Below are positions 55,461-64,000 of a DNA stretch of 64,000 nucleotides, piece by piece. This DNA is from Aliihoeflea sp. 40Bstr573. GTDB taxonomy: Bacteria > Pseudomonadota > Alphaproteobacteria > Rhizobiales > Rhizobiaceae. Within the stretch, counting starts at the first letter, position 1; each line of letters starts with the position of its first letter. The stretch is from assembly GCF_024105655.1 (NCBI RefSeq), contig NZ_JAAAMH010000004.1:186001-250000 (forward strand). Direction: 5' to 3'. The notes under the pieces were generated by a model, which saw only the letters and a program-made list of their open reading frames with translations, did no database searches and had not been told where the DNA came from. The position numbers and the translations under genes were made by a program.

Positions 55461-55852
55461 AGCTCGCCTTCGTACCAGGCGCGCGCGACGTGGCTCTCAT
55501 GAAGCTGCACGCGGATCTTGACGACCCGGCCATTGTCGCCGAGGCCCTTGGTACGCACCGTTTCGGAGAGTTGGTCGAAGATGTGCTTGCACAGGAACTC
55601 GGTTGTCGTGATGTTGCCTTTGAACGCGTCGACTTCGTCGAGATTGCCGTAACGCAGCGGGTCGAGCGCAGCCTTCAGCGCATCGGTCGCAAGGCCAATA
55701 TCGACGGTCAGCCCGTTCTCGTCGATGTCCTGTGTGTAAAAGGCGGCGTCGACCACGAAAGTCGCGCCGTGCATGTTCTGCGCCGGGCCGAAAACGGGCG
55801 AGGGCAGGCTGTGGGCGATCATGATGTGATCACGAACTTCGACGGCAAACAT
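55457..55852 (-). CDS. 6-pyruvoyltetrahydropterin synthase homologue lacking catalytic residues
   Basis: This 131-residue protein has the PTPS/QueD fold: AHSL at residues 13-16, MHGATF at 27-32, NLDEVDAFKGNITTTEFL, and LHESHVARAWYEG. Compared with QueD/PTPS, His14 and His28 of the zinc site remain but the third His is Ala30. The catalytic Cys position is Ala24, and the Asp-His pair aligns with Arg67-Tyr68. The pterin-anchoring Glu (Glu119) remains. It may bind a pterin without normal catalysis. It is placed between dehydrogenase and glycosyltransferase genes. Confidence 0.85.
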   Translation of the reverse strand: MFAVEVRDHIMIAHSLPSPVFGPAQNMHGATFVVDAAFYTQDIDENGLTVDIGLATDALKAALDPLRYGNLDEVDAFKGNITTTEFLCKHIFDQLSETVRTKGLGDNGRVVKIRVQLHESHVARAWYEGEL

Positions 55853-56821
55853 TCAGTGTCCTTCGGAGGCTTGTGGATAGCTGATACGGTGGCAGAGCGT
55901 CGCCGGATCGGCGAGGATTTTCGAATAGTCGCGGTCGAGCATGGCAAATTCGCTTGTCCCGGAGATAAGCGCGTCAAGCGATTGGTCACTGGCGAGAAGA
56001 TCTAGCGCCTTGGAAAGCCGTCGCCGGAAATCCCATCGCGCCGCCCGTGCCGCCGGGATCGAGCCGACCTGGGAGGAGACGAGCTTCAACCGCCCGGCGT
56101 GGAAATTGGCGCCCAGTGAAAGTTCGGCGCGCCTGTCGCCGTACCAGCTCGCTTCGACGATACGCGCCTCCCTGCCGGCGCAATCGAGTGCGCTTTGCAA
56201 CCCCGCCTCGCTGGCGCTCGCATGGATGGCGATATCGCAGTCGGCGGGCGGCCGCGAAGCGAACGGAACGGCCAGCCGCTCGGCGAGCACGCGCCGCGCG
56301 GCGTTGACGTCGGCCAGTGTGACCTCCGCTCCGGGGATGCGATGGCAAAGCCAGGCGCAAAGCGCCCCAACGACGCCGGCACCGATCACCGCGATGCGAT
56401 CGCCCGGCGCCGCGCGCGCATCCCATACGATGTTGAGCGCCGTTTCCATGTTCGCGGCAAGCACTGCCCGTGCAGGCGGCAGATTGGCCGGAAGCGTCAC
56501 CAGGTCAGTGTCCGGAACGGCGAAACGATCCTGATGCGGAAACAGACAGAACGCGATTTCCCCCGCCCGCGGACCGGTTTTGATCCGCCCGACATTGGAA
56601 TAGCCATATTTGACCGGAAACGGAAAATCGCCCGCCTGGTTCGGGCAGCGCATCCGCTCGCGCTCGGATTCCGGCACCGCACCGAGAAAGACGAGCGATT
56701 CGGTGCCCCGGCTAATCCCGCTGAAGAGCGTTTCGACTTCGACCAGATCGTTGCCCGCGGGCAACTCTTCCGGCCGCAGTGCACTCATATTCTTCCCGGT
56801 GATCCACAGCGCCGTCGGCAT
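55853..56821 (-). CDS. BchC-like medium-chain dehydrogenase without catalytic zinc Cys
   Basis: This 322-residue MDR-fold protein has the nucleotide loop IAVIGAGVVGALCAWL and ADVNAARRVLAE, suited to NAD(P). The usual zinc Cys motif (GICGTD) is replaced by LFSGISRGTESLVFLG, and no structural zinc loop is seen. This SGISRGTE form is that of BchC-type proteins. Substrate is unknown. ATG at 56821 follows GAGGAAAC; an upstream ATG at 56869 is less likely. It is the first gene of the pterin-related operon and ends adjacent to the PTPS-like gene. Confidence 0.85.
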   Translation of the reverse strand: MPTALWITGKNMSALRPEELPAGNDLVEVETLFSGISRGTESLVFLGAVPESERERMRCPNQAGDFPFPVKYGYSNVGRIKTGPRAGEIAFCLFPHQDRFAVPDTDLVTLPANLPPARAVLAANMETALNIVWDARAAPGDRIAVIGAGVVGALCAWLCHRIPGAEVTLADVNAARRVLAERLAVPFASRPPADCDIAIHASASEAGLQSALDCAGREARIVEASWYGDRRAELSLGANFHAGRLKLVSSQVGSIPAARAARWDFRRRLSKALDLLASDQSLDALISGTSEFAMLDRDYSKILADPATLCHRISYPQASEGH

Positions 56822-56914
56822 GTTTCCTCGCTTCGGCCAAAAAGCTAGATGCTTTCGGGCACTTGGCAAGGCGCCGCCCCGACTAAAGGCGAATTGGCCG
56901 AAGGTTATGCTCTA

Positions 56915-56925
56915 TTGCAATGCAA
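56915..56925. promoter_or_regulatory. Palindrome upstream of phaZ, possible PhaR site
   Basis: TTGCAATGCAA is a perfect inverted repeat of form TGC-N3-GCA in the gap between phaZ and the dehydrogenase gene. PHB repressors of the PhaR type bind CTGC-N3-GCAG in Paracoccus and Rhodobacter. No phaR gene is in this window. Confidence 0.4.
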
Positions 56926-57013
56926 CAGACGACTGCTAGATTCGTTACATTACGATGACAACAGCCCCGACCGGCCAGGCAAGTCGCGGGCCGAGGCTCT
57001 TGGGGGCTAATCC

Positions 57014-58363
57014 ATGTATTATCAGTTTTACGAATTGAACCATGCCGCGCTGCAACCGGCGCGCGCTTTCGCCGACGCGGTGAAGCTTCTCTATTCGAAT
57101 CCGCTCAATCCGATGTCGCACACGCCGATCGGTCGCACGATCGCGGCCGGCGCGGAAATGTTCGAGCGCACGACGCGGCGCTACGGCAAACCGTCCTTCG
57201 GCATTACCGAAACCAAGATCGGCTTCGACAAGGTGGCGGTGAGCGAACGCGTCGTCTGGAAGAAGCCGTTCTGCAACCTGATCCATTTCGAGCGCGATCT
57301 TCCCAAGACACGCAAGGCCGATCCCAAGCTTCTGATCGTCGCGCCAATGTCCGGCCATTACGCCACGCTCCTGCGCGGCACGGTCGAATCGATGGTCCAG
57401 CATGCCGAAGTCTACATCACGGACTGGACGGATGCGCGCATGGTCCCGGTGGCCGAGGGACGGTTCGACCTCGACGACTATGTCGACTATGTGATCGAGA
57501 TGCTGCACCACCTGGGGCCGGACACCCACGTCATGGCGGTCTGCCAGCCCTCTGTGCCGGTGCTTTCGGCCGTGTCGATCATGGAAGCACGGGGTGACCG
57601 TCTCGCACCCGCATCGATGACATTGATGGGCGGCCCGATCGATACACGCCGCAACCCCACCGCCGTCAACAAGCTGGCGGAGGAAAAGGGCATCGAGTGG
57701 TTCCGCGACAATGTCATCATGCAGGTTCCGTGGCCGGAACCCGGCTTCATGCGCAACGTCTATCCCGGCTTCCTGCAATTGTCGGGCTTCATGAGCATGA
57801 ATCTCGACCGCCACATCATCGCGCACAAGGACTTCTACATGCACCTCGTCAAGGATGACGGGGATTCGGCCGAGAAGCACCGCGACTTTTACGATGAGTA
57901 TCTGGCGGTGATGGACCTGACCGCGGAGTTCTACCTCCAGACGGTCGATACGGTGTTCGTGAAGCACGCGCTGCCCAACGGCACGATGCGCCATCGCGGC
58001 GACCTGGTCGATCCGACGGCGATCCGCAATGTCGCGCTGCTGACCGTCGAGGGCGAGAACGACGACATTTCGGGCATCGGCCAGACGCAGGCGGCGCACG
58101 ACCTGTGCGTCAATATCCCGGACGACATGCGCGCCCACTACATGCAGCCGAAGGTCGGCCACTATGGCGTCTTCAACGGCTCGCGCTTCCGCTCGGAGAT
58201 CGTGCCGCGCATCGTCGACTTCATGGCCAGCATCCGGGCGGCGGAAAGCGCCAGCGGCCGAAACCGCGCATCGTCTCTGCCAAGGGCTGATCAGCCGAAG
58301 ACGAGCAGTGCGACGAGGCCGACCGTTCCGACGACCAGCCGCCAGATGGCGAAGGGCGTGTAG
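57014..58363 (+). CDS. phaZ: Intracellular polyhydroxyalkanoate depolymerase
   Basis: This 449-residue protein hydrolyses the PHB granule polymer inside the cell. [20 protein letters not shown] at the start and the nucleophile Cys177 in [15 protein letters not shown] are diagnostic of the PhaZa1 type; [12 protein letters not shown] carries the His. The last 40 residues are not family-like and overlap uppP by 73 bases. Another frame there reads [11 protein letters not shown] and stops at 58290, just before uppP, so a one-base indel near 58255 is possible. Confidence 0.93.
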   Translation: MYYQFYELNHAALQPARAFADAVKLLYSNPLNPMSHTPIGRTIAAGAEMFERTTRRYGKPSFGITETKIGFDKVAVSERVVWKKPFCNLIHFERDLPKTRKADPKLLIVAPMSGHYATLLRGTVESMVQHAEVYITDWTDARMVPVAEGRFDLDDYVDYVIEMLHHLGPDTHVMAVCQPSVPVLSAVSIMEARGDRLAPASMTLMGGPIDTRRNPTAVNKLAEEKGIEWFRDNVIMQVPWPEPGFMRNVYPGFLQLSGFMSMNLDRHIIAHKDFYMHLVKDDGDSAEKHRDFYDEYLAVMDLTAEFYLQTVDTVFVKHALPNGTMRHRGDLVDPTAIRNVALLTVEGENDDISGIGQTQAAHDLCVNIPDDMRAHYMQPKVGHYGVFNGSRFRSEIVPRIVDFMASIRAAESASGRNRASSLPRADQPKTSSATRPTVPTTSRQMAKGV

Positions 58364-59097
58364 CCCCGCTTGGCCACGAAATCGAGCAGGTAGCGCACGA
58401 CGATGACGCCCGCGATGAAAGCGGTGACGAAGCCCGCGCCGATGATCCAGAAATCATCCATGGTCAGGATGCTGCGGTTCTTGAAAAGGTCGTAGGAAAA
58501 GGCCCCGACCATCGTCGGCATCGCAAGGAAGAAGGAGAACTCCGCGGCCGAGCGCTTGTCGGCGCCCATCAAGAGCGCGCCGACGATGGTGGCGCCTGAC
58601 CGCGACGTGCCGGGGATCATCGCCAGGCACTGGATGAAGCCGATCTTGAAGCAGACCGAAAGCGGAAACTCCGCGACATGGTTGTATTTCGGCTCGACAT
58701 GGCGCCGGTCGACCCAAAGGAGCACGAACCCGCCGATGATCAGCATGACGCAGATCACCATCGGCGTTTCGAATAGAACCGTCTTGATGAAATCATGCGC
58801 CAGCGCCCCGATCACGGCCGCCGGCAGGAAAGCGATGAGGACGCCGGCGACGAAGCGCTGCGTCTCGCGATGCTTCGGCAAGGTCACGGCCAGATGCCAT
58901 AACCTCGCGGAGTAGACGGTGAGGATGGCCATGATCGCGCCGAGCTGGATCAGGACCTCGAAGCTGCGCCCGGTGGACTCGAAGCCGAGGAAATGCCCGG
59001 CAAGCAGGAGATGACCGGTGGAAGAGACCGGTATGAACTCCGTCAGCCCTTCGAGAATGCCGAGAAGGGCTGCAACGAGAAGGGATTGCTCTTCCAT
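58291..59097 (-). CDS. uppP: Undecaprenyl-diphosphatase
   Basis: This 268-residue membrane enzyme recycles undecaprenyl diphosphate to the carrier phosphate used for wall and polysaccharide synthesis. [20 protein letters not shown] with its Glu cluster and the [20 protein letters not shown] active-site loop are intact. About eight hydrophobic helices are seen. It converges on phaZ with an overlap. The 175-base gap before the next gene shows no clear motif. Confidence 0.96.
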   Translation of the reverse strand: MEEQSLLVAALLGILEGLTEFIPVSSTGHLLLAGHFLGFESTGRSFEVLIQLGAIMAILTVYSARLWHLAVTLPKHRETQRFVAGVLIAFLPAAVIGALAHDFIKTVLFETPMVICVMLIIGGFVLLWVDRRHVEPKYNHVAEFPLSVCFKIGFIQCLAMIPGTSRSGATIVGALLMGADKRSAAEFSFFLAMPTMVGAFSYDLFKNRSILTMDDFWIIGAGFVTAFIAGVIVVRYLLDFVAKRGYTPFAIWRLVVGTVGLVALLVFG

Positions 59098-59272
59098 GGA
59101 AACTCCACGCGGGCCGCGCTCAAAGGTCGCTTGTCAGGTGGGCCGCGCTTGCCTATAGCTGCGCGCGCATCGCCGCTTTCGAACCCGAATCTGCGCCGAG
59201 GATTAGCCATCGGGCCATCAAAAGGCCAGACTTTTCGGGCCGGTCCCCCTGCGACATACCCACCGAGTGCCC

Positions 59273-59965
59273 ATGCTGACCCTGTTCCACCACCCGCTGT
59301 ATGCGTCCTGCCGTTTCATTCGCCTGGCTTTTGGCGAATATGGCGAGGATCTCTCGCTGATCGAGGAAAAGCCGTGGGCGCGGCGCAAGGAATTCCTGCA
59401 GTTGAACCCGGCCGCGACGCTGCCGGTTCTGCTCGCCGAGGCCGACGAGCCGATCGTCGGGGCTTCGGTGATCGCCGAGTATGTCGACGAGACGCGCGGA
59501 GCGCTCAAGCGCGACAAGCGCCTGATGGCCGAAAACCCGATCACACGGGCCGAAATCCGCCGGCTGGTCGACTGGTATCTGGTCAAGACCGATGGCGAGG
59601 TGACCAGGCATCTGGTGCGCGAGCGCGCCCTCAAGCCGCATATGCCGCCCGAACATGGAGGCGGCTCGCCCAATTCGGCGGCAATCCGCGCCGCGCGCGC
59701 AAATGTGCGCCAGCATATGAAGTATACGAACTGGCTTGCGGGGACGCGAAACTGGCTCGCCGGCCCGCGCCTGACATATGCCGACCTTGCCGCCGCCGCA
59801 TCGATCTCGGTGCTCGACTATATGGGCGAGATCGATTGGACCGAGCACTCTGCGGCCAAGGAATGGTACACGCGCATGAAGTCTCGCCCCTCGTTCCGGC
59901 CGCTGCTTGCCGACAGGATCCGCGGCCTCACCCCGGCCTCCCACTATGCGGACCTCGATTTCTGA
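59273..59965 (+). CDS. Glutathione S-transferase family protein
   Basis: This 230-residue protein has the thioredoxin-like N-terminal domain ([20 protein letters not shown], then [23 protein letters not shown] with the cis-Pro) and the helical C-terminal domain. ATG at 59273 is used, and a GTG at 59267 is possible. The usual Ser or Tyr catalytic position is not certain. It ends one base before the queG start, so they are likely co-transcribed, which is often seen in Rhizobiales. Confidence 0.88.
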   Translation: MLTLFHHPLYASCRFIRLAFGEYGEDLSLIEEKPWARRKEFLQLNPAATLPVLLAEADEPIVGASVIAEYVDETRGALKRDKRLMAENPITRAEIRRLVDWYLVKTDGEVTRHLVRERALKPHMPPEHGGGSPNSAAIRAARANVRQHMKYTNWLAGTRNWLAGPRLTYADLAAAASISVLDYMGEIDWTEHSAAKEWYTRMKSRPSFRPLLADRIRGLTPASHYADLDF

Positions 59966-59966
59966 C

Positions 59967-61112
59967 ATGAGATCGCCCCGAAACCCCGTTCCGGCGGCGC
60001 GTCTTCGGGAATTCATCGAAACCGAGGCGAAGGCGCTCGGCTTCGACGCCGTCGCCGTGACGCGGCCGGATGCGATCGCGGAGGCTGGTCCAAGGCTTGG
60101 CGCCTTCGTCGAGGCAGGCCGTCACGGCACGATGGAATGGATGGCTGAAACGCTCGAAAGGCGCGCCCATCCGAATGCGCTCTGGAGCGAGGCGCGCTCC
60201 GTCATCATGCTCGCCATGAACTACGGCCCGGACGAGAACCCGCTGGCGCTGCTCGACCAGCGCGACCGGGCTGCGATTTCCGTCTACGCGCGCAACCGCG
60301 ACTATCACGACATCATCAAGGGCCGTTTGAAGACGCTCGCGCAGAAATTCGCAGCGCGCACCGGGGCTGACGTCAAGGTCTTCGTCGACACCGCGCCGGT
60401 GATGGAAAAGCCGCTCGCGGCTTCTGCGGGCATCGGTTGGCAGGGCAAGCACACCAACCTCGTCAGCCGCGAGTTCGGCTCCTGGCTCTTCCTCGGGTCG
60501 ATCTTCACGGTCGCCGACCTGGGGGCCGATGCGGCGGAAAGCGATCACTGCGGCTCGTGCCGCGCTTGCATCGACATCTGTCCCACCAACGCATTTCCCG
60601 CGCCCTATCAGCTCGATGCGCGGCGCTGCATTTCCTACCTGACCATCGAGCACAAGGGGCCGATTCCGCACGAGTTTCGTGCCGCGATGGGCAACCGCAT
60701 ATATGGTTGCGATGATTGCCTGGCCGTCTGTCCCTGGAACAAGTTTGCTAAGGTGACGCGCGAGGCAAAGCTCGCCGCGCGCGACGACCTGGCCACGCCC
60801 GCGCTTGCAGAACTGCTGACGCTCGAAGATGCGGCCTTTCGCGAGAAGTTCGCCGGCTCGCCGGTCAAGCGGATCGGGCGGGACCGCTTCATTCGAAATG
60901 TGCTGATCGCGGCCGGCAACTCCAACGAAGCGCGATTGCTGCCGCTGGTGGAGACCCTCCTGGTCGATCCGTCGCCGCTCGTGCGCGGGGCGGCGGTGTG
61001 GGCCTTGTCGCGGCTGGCCGGGCAGGACGCGTTCGACCGCCTGCGGCTGGCGGCGAAGGAAGAGGATGACGACGTGAACGCCGAATGGATGCACGCGCTG
61101 GAGCCGGCATGA
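59967..61112 (+). CDS. queG: Epoxyqueuosine reductase
   Basis: This 381-residue cobalamin and iron-sulfur enzyme makes queuosine at tRNA wobble positions. Two ferredoxin-type clusters are visible as [15 protein letters not shown] and [13 protein letters not shown]. The N-terminal [16 protein letters not shown] block and [15 protein letters not shown] are family signatures. A HEAT-like C-terminal end follows. ATG at 59967 is directly after the GST stop. It overlaps the next gene by four bases. Confidence 0.96.
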   Translation: MRSPRNPVPAARLREFIETEAKALGFDAVAVTRPDAIAEAGPRLGAFVEAGRHGTMEWMAETLERRAHPNALWSEARSVIMLAMNYGPDENPLALLDQRDRAAISVYARNRDYHDIIKGRLKTLAQKFAARTGADVKVFVDTAPVMEKPLAASAGIGWQGKHTNLVSREFGSWLFLGSIFTVADLGADAAESDHCGSCRACIDICPTNAFPAPYQLDARRCISYLTIEHKGPIPHEFRAAMGNRIYGCDDCLAVCPWNKFAKVTREAKLAARDDLATPALAELLTLEDAAFREKFAGSPVKRIGRDRFIRNVLIAAGNSNEARLLPLVETLLVDPSPLVRGAAVWALSRLAGQDAFDRLRLAAKEEDDDVNAEWMHALEPA

Positions 61113-61999
61113 CGAAGGCTTATTTCATCTTCGGCGCAGGCTATTCCGCGCGGGCTTTTGCCCGGAAGGCGATCGCCTCGGGGCACCGCGTGATCGGGAC
61201 GACCCGCAGCCCTGAGAAATTCGCCGAACTTTCCGCGCTCGGCATCGAGCCGCTGCTCTTCGACGGACATTCGTCCGGCCGCGACCTCATCGCGATGCTT
61301 GGAGAAGCCACCCATCTTGTCGTCTCGGCGGCACCGGACGAGAGCGGCGATCCGGTGCTGCGCGCCGCACGGGACATCGTCCACACGCACATGCCTCGGC
61401 TGCGCTGGATCGGCTATCTGTCGACCGTCGGCGTCTATGGGGATCACGGCGGCGACTGGGTCGACGAGGAAGGCGATTGCCGCCCGGTCTCGAAACGCTC
61501 GCTCGCGCGGCTTGCAGCCGAAGCCACGTGGCGCGCATTCGCCACCGAGATCGGCAAGCCACTCGCGATCCTGCGTCTTTCGGGAATCTACGGTCCCGGC
61601 CGCAACGCCCTTGTCAATCTCGAAGCGGGCAGGGCGCGGCGCATCGTCAAGCCGGCTCAGGTCTTCAACCGGATCCATGTCGACGATATTGCCGGGGCGC
61701 TCGCACTTCTGGCTTGCCACCAGGCGGACGGCATCTTCAACGTCACCGACGACGAACCCGCTCCGCCGCAGGACGTCGTGGCCTATGCTGCGCACCTGAT
61801 GGGCATCGAGCCGCCGGCCGAAACCCCGTTCGAGGCGGCAAGCATGACGCCGATGGCGCGCTCCTTCTACGGCGAGAACAAGCGTGTCTCGAACGCCAAA
61901 CTGAAGGCAGCGGGCTACGTGTTCCGCTTTCCGACATATCGCGACGCTCTCGATGCAATGTGGCACGATCACACTTGGCGACAGCCACAGCCGCGTTAG
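61109..61999 (+). CDS. NAD-dependent epimerase/dehydratase-like SDR protein
   Basis: This 296-residue extended-SDR protein has the loop [17 protein letters not shown], the [11 protein letters not shown] segment and a YGPGRNAL C-terminal block. The usual YxxxK catalytic pair is not in standard form ([11 protein letters not shown] in its place), so catalytic activity is uncertain. It resembles NAD(P)-binding proteins of the YeeZ type. The start overlaps the queG stop as ATGA. Confidence 0.85.
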   Translation: MTKAYFIFGAGYSARAFARKAIASGHRVIGTTRSPEKFAELSALGIEPLLFDGHSSGRDLIAMLGEATHLVVSAAPDESGDPVLRAARDIVHTHMPRLRWIGYLSTVGVYGDHGGDWVDEEGDCRPVSKRSLARLAAEATWRAFATEIGKPLAILRLSGIYGPGRNALVNLEAGRARRIVKPAQVFNRIHVDDIAGALALLACHQADGIFNVTDDEPAPPQDVVAYAAHLMGIEPPAETPFEAASMTPMARSFYGENKRVSNAKLKAAGYVFRFPTYRDALDAMWHDHTWRQPQPR

Positions 62000-62058
62000 G
62001 GTTTCGCTAACCTTGCCGGCCGCAGGCTCGGGCTGACGAAATCCGTGGAGAATCATCG

Positions 62059-63066
62059 ATGCGTGCGAGGAACTGGATCAAGACCGCCTGTGTCGTCCTA
62101 TCGATGACTGCCGCAACGAGCGCCGACGCGCAACTGGCGAAGGACCTTTTCGGCAACCAGCCGCTGCCGGCGGCCACCGAAGCCCGCGTCTACGGCTCCT
62201 ATTCCAAGGGCTGTTTTGCCGGCGGCATGGCGATCGCCAACGATGGCCCCAACTGGCAGGCGATGCGCCCGTCCCGCAACCGCCGCTGGGGCCATCCGAA
62301 CATGGTACGCCTCGTCGAGCGCCTGTCGCGCGACGCCACCGCCGATGGCTGGCCCGGCCTTCTCGTCGGGGACATCTCGCAGCCGCGCGGCGGCCCGATG
62401 CTGTCGGGCCATGCCTCGCACCAGCTTGGCCTCGATGCGGATATCTGGTTCCAGCCGATGCCGCAGAGGCGCCTGTCAGCGTTCGAGCGCGAGAACCTCG
62501 AATTCGTTTCCATGCTGCGTGAGGGCGAACTGACCGTCGACGATCGCAAATGGTCGCCAGCCCATGCCGGGATTCTGCGCCGCGCTGCGTCTTATCCCGA
62601 GGTCGAGCGCATCCTCGTCCACCCAGGCATCAAGAAGAAGCTGTGCGACACGGTGCCGGGCGAGCGTTCCTGGCTCGGCAAGGTGCGCCCGTTCTGGGGT
62701 CATGATTCGCATTTCCACATCCGTATCGGCTGCCCCGCCGGCTCCCCAGGCTGCCGCCCGCAAGAGCCGATAGGCCGCGGCGATGGCTGCGATTCCTCGC
62801 TCGCCTGGTGGTTTACCGATGAGCCGTGGCGCCCGGCGACGGGTCCGCAAGAGCCACGCGCCCGCGACGTGATGCGCATGGCCGACCTGCCGCGCGAATG
62901 CGCGGCCGTGCTGCAGGCGCCCGCGCCGCAGTCCGAAGCGATGGTGACGATCGGCGGCCCCGGTCGCACGACCGCCCAGACCGGCGCGCCGCCGATAGCA
63001 GCAAACGCCTATGCGCCGACGCCAGAGACCGCCATCCCGCTGCCCTTCCCGCGCCCCCAGCCTTGA
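62059..63066 (+). CDS. mepA: Penicillin-insensitive murein endopeptidase
   Basis: This 335-residue periplasmic LAS-type zinc peptidase cuts D-Ala-mDAP crosslinks in peptidoglycan. A signal peptide (VVLSMTAATSADAQ) opens it. Zinc ligands are His121 and Asp128 in SGHASHQLGLDADIWF and the third His in FWGHDSHFHIRIGC. Conserved cysteines fit disulfides. The C-terminal 60 residues are Pro/Ala-rich. It is the third wall-cutting protein in the window besides MltA and the DUF1402 protein. Confidence 0.95.
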   Translation: MRARNWIKTACVVLSMTAATSADAQLAKDLFGNQPLPAATEARVYGSYSKGCFAGGMAIANDGPNWQAMRPSRNRRWGHPNMVRLVERLSRDATADGWPGLLVGDISQPRGGPMLSGHASHQLGLDADIWFQPMPQRRLSAFERENLEFVSMLREGELTVDDRKWSPAHAGILRRAASYPEVERILVHPGIKKKLCDTVPGERSWLGKVRPFWGHDSHFHIRIGCPAGSPGCRPQEPIGRGDGCDSSLAWWFTDEPWRPATGPQEPRARDVMRMADLPRECAAVLQAPAPQSEAMVTIGGPGRTTAQTGAPPIAANAYAPTPETAIPLPFPRPQP

Positions 63067-63132
63067 CTTGGCCGTCCGCGTGTGACCTTCAAATACCCTC
63101 TGTTTGAACAGCGACACGCGGCAGCCGCCTAG

Positions 63133-64000
63133 ATGATTCCTGATATTGACGCCGCGGGCGTTCTGCAGTTTCCCGTTCTCGTCGGCGATATCGGCGGCAC
63201 CAATGCGCGCTTTGCCATCCTGCCTTCGCGTGATGCCCCCGCGATCGAGTTCCCGACCGTGGCGACGGCCGACTATCCGGACATCGACATCGCCCTTGAA
63301 CGTGCCATCCTGGCGCGTACGGATGTGAAGCCGCGATCGGCCGTGCTCGCCATCGCCGCGCCCGTGACCGGCGATGAGATCCGGCTGACCAATTGTCCCT
63401 GGACCGTGCGCCCGCGCGTCATGATCGCGCGGCTCGGCTTTGCCGAGGTCGTGATCCTAAACGATTTTGAGGCCCAGGCGCTGGCCGTCGTCGCCACCGG
63501 GTCTGGGCATCTGGAAAAGATCGGCGGCGGTGCGGCCGACCCCGAGGCAAGCCGCGTCGTGCTCGGCCCCGGCACCGGATTGGGCGTCGCCGGCCTCGTG
63601 CGCGCGGGCGAGGTCTGGGTGCCGGTGCCGGGCGAAGGCGGGCATGTCGACATGGGCCCGCGCACCGCGCGCGACTTCGAGGTCTTTCCCCATATCGAGC
63701 GCATCGAGGGTCGCATCTCCGGCGAGCAGATGCTGTGCGGCCGCGGCCTCGTCAATCTCTACCGCGCGGTCGCCATCGCCGATGGCAAGCCGTCCGAGTT
63801 CACCTCGCCGGCCGGCATTACGGCTGCCGCGCTCGCCAAATCAGATCCGGTGGCCGAGGAAGCGCTTGACATCTTCGTCACCTGTCTGGGGCGGCTCGCG
63901 GGCGATCTGGCGCTGATCTTCATGAGCCGCGGCGGCGTCTACCTGACCGGCGGCATCGCGCAGAAGATCGTGCCGGCGCTGCGCAATCCGCGGTTTCGCG
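63133..64000 (+). CDS. glk: Glucokinase, 3' end beyond window
   Basis: This frame starts with ATG at 63133 and runs to the window end (289 codons visible). It matches bacterial glucokinase of the GlcK/ROK-unlike type: [16 protein letters not shown] phosphate loop, [12 protein letters not shown] with the catalytic Asp, [14 protein letters not shown] and [22 protein letters not shown] and [12 protein letters not shown] follow. It makes glucose 6-phosphate with ATP. It lies 66 bases after mepA. Confidence 0.94.
   Translation, partial: MIPDIDAAGVLQFPVLVGDIGGTNARFAILPSRDAPAIEFPTVATADYPDIDIALERAILARTDVKPRSAVLAIAAPVTGDEIRLTNCPWTVRPRVMIARLGFAEVVILNDFEAQALAVVATGSGHLEKIGGGAADPEASRVVLGPGTGLGVAGLVRAGEVWVPVPGEGGHVDMGPRTARDFEVFPHIERIEGRISGEQMLCGRGLVNLYRAVAIADGKPSEFTSPAGITAAALAKSDPVAEEALDIFVTCLGRLAGDLALIFMSRGGVYLTGGIAQKIVPALRNPRFR

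Overview
The window is a high-G+C stretch of alphaproteobacterial chromosome, most like Hyphomicrobiales (Rhizobiales). The evidence is gene content and order: parB-parA-rsmG-mnmG-mnmE, rho-hemJ-hemE, the hslV-acetyltransferase-hslU arrangement, pckA beside chvI-chvG-hprK-EIIA-HPr-ahcY, a DivL-type tyrosine kinase, addBA and an intracellular PHB depolymerase. I see no insertion sequence, phage gene, CRISPR array, rRNA or tRNA. Family or genus cannot be fixed from the sequence alone.

Bases 1-10300 are the left side of the probable replication origin. A fragment of an acyl-CoA dehydrogenase gene (1-80, minus) diverges from holA. A tight minus-strand run follows (mnmE, mnmG, rsmG, parA, parB), then rho, hemJ and hemE. 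The 404-base gap between hemE and the PPSR-family gene (9893-10296) sits where oriC lies in Caulobacter, and near hemE as in Sinorhizobium. It has an A+T-rich inverted repeat and DnaA-box-like sequences. Five parS-like sites (1319, 3612, 5529, 23050, 39334) flank it.

Bases 10297-30500 hold PPSR-maf-aroE-coaE-dnaQ (plus), then fxsA-secB (minus), a Tim44-like gene, mltA, smr and an HTH gene (plus). Next come a DUF1402 protein that looks like a lytic transglycosylase, and hslU-acetyltransferase-hslV (minus). The his genes (hisB, DUF2628, hisH, hisA, hisF, hisE) and coaA run on the plus strand, interrupted by a small antiparallel gene and a strong terminator. A ynfA-like gene broken by a stop codon follows, then alkB, arfB, a nitroreductase and pckA on the minus strand.

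Bases 30500-47800 are mainly regulatory and housekeeping genes on the plus strand. They include the ChvI-ChvG acid/envelope-stress two-component system and a short HPr kinase with EIIA and HPr (a regulatory PTS). ahcY has a strong operator-like palindrome upstream and is followed by divL. A TsaE-AmgK fusion is next to murU (N6-threonylcarbamoyl-tRNA plus peptidoglycan recycling), and addB-addA encode the double-strand-break repair helicase-nuclease.

Bases 47800-56900 contain the least explained part: two minus-strand operons separated by a cytochrome b561 gene and a ferredoxin-reductase-like gene. They encode a RibD-type reductase, a membrane sulfatase-superfamily protein, an FkbM methyltransferase, a CDP-alcohol phosphatidyltransferase, a SAM methyltransferase, a GT4 glycosyltransferase, a pterin-synthase homologue lacking its catalytic residues, and a BchC-like dehydrogenase. 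Together they suggest an undescribed pathway for a pteridine- or pyrimidine-linked, glycosylated envelope compound.

Bases 57000-64000 hold phaZ, uppP (minus), a glutathione S-transferase, queG, a nucleoside-diphosphate-sugar epimerase-like gene, mepA and the start of glk, which runs off the end.
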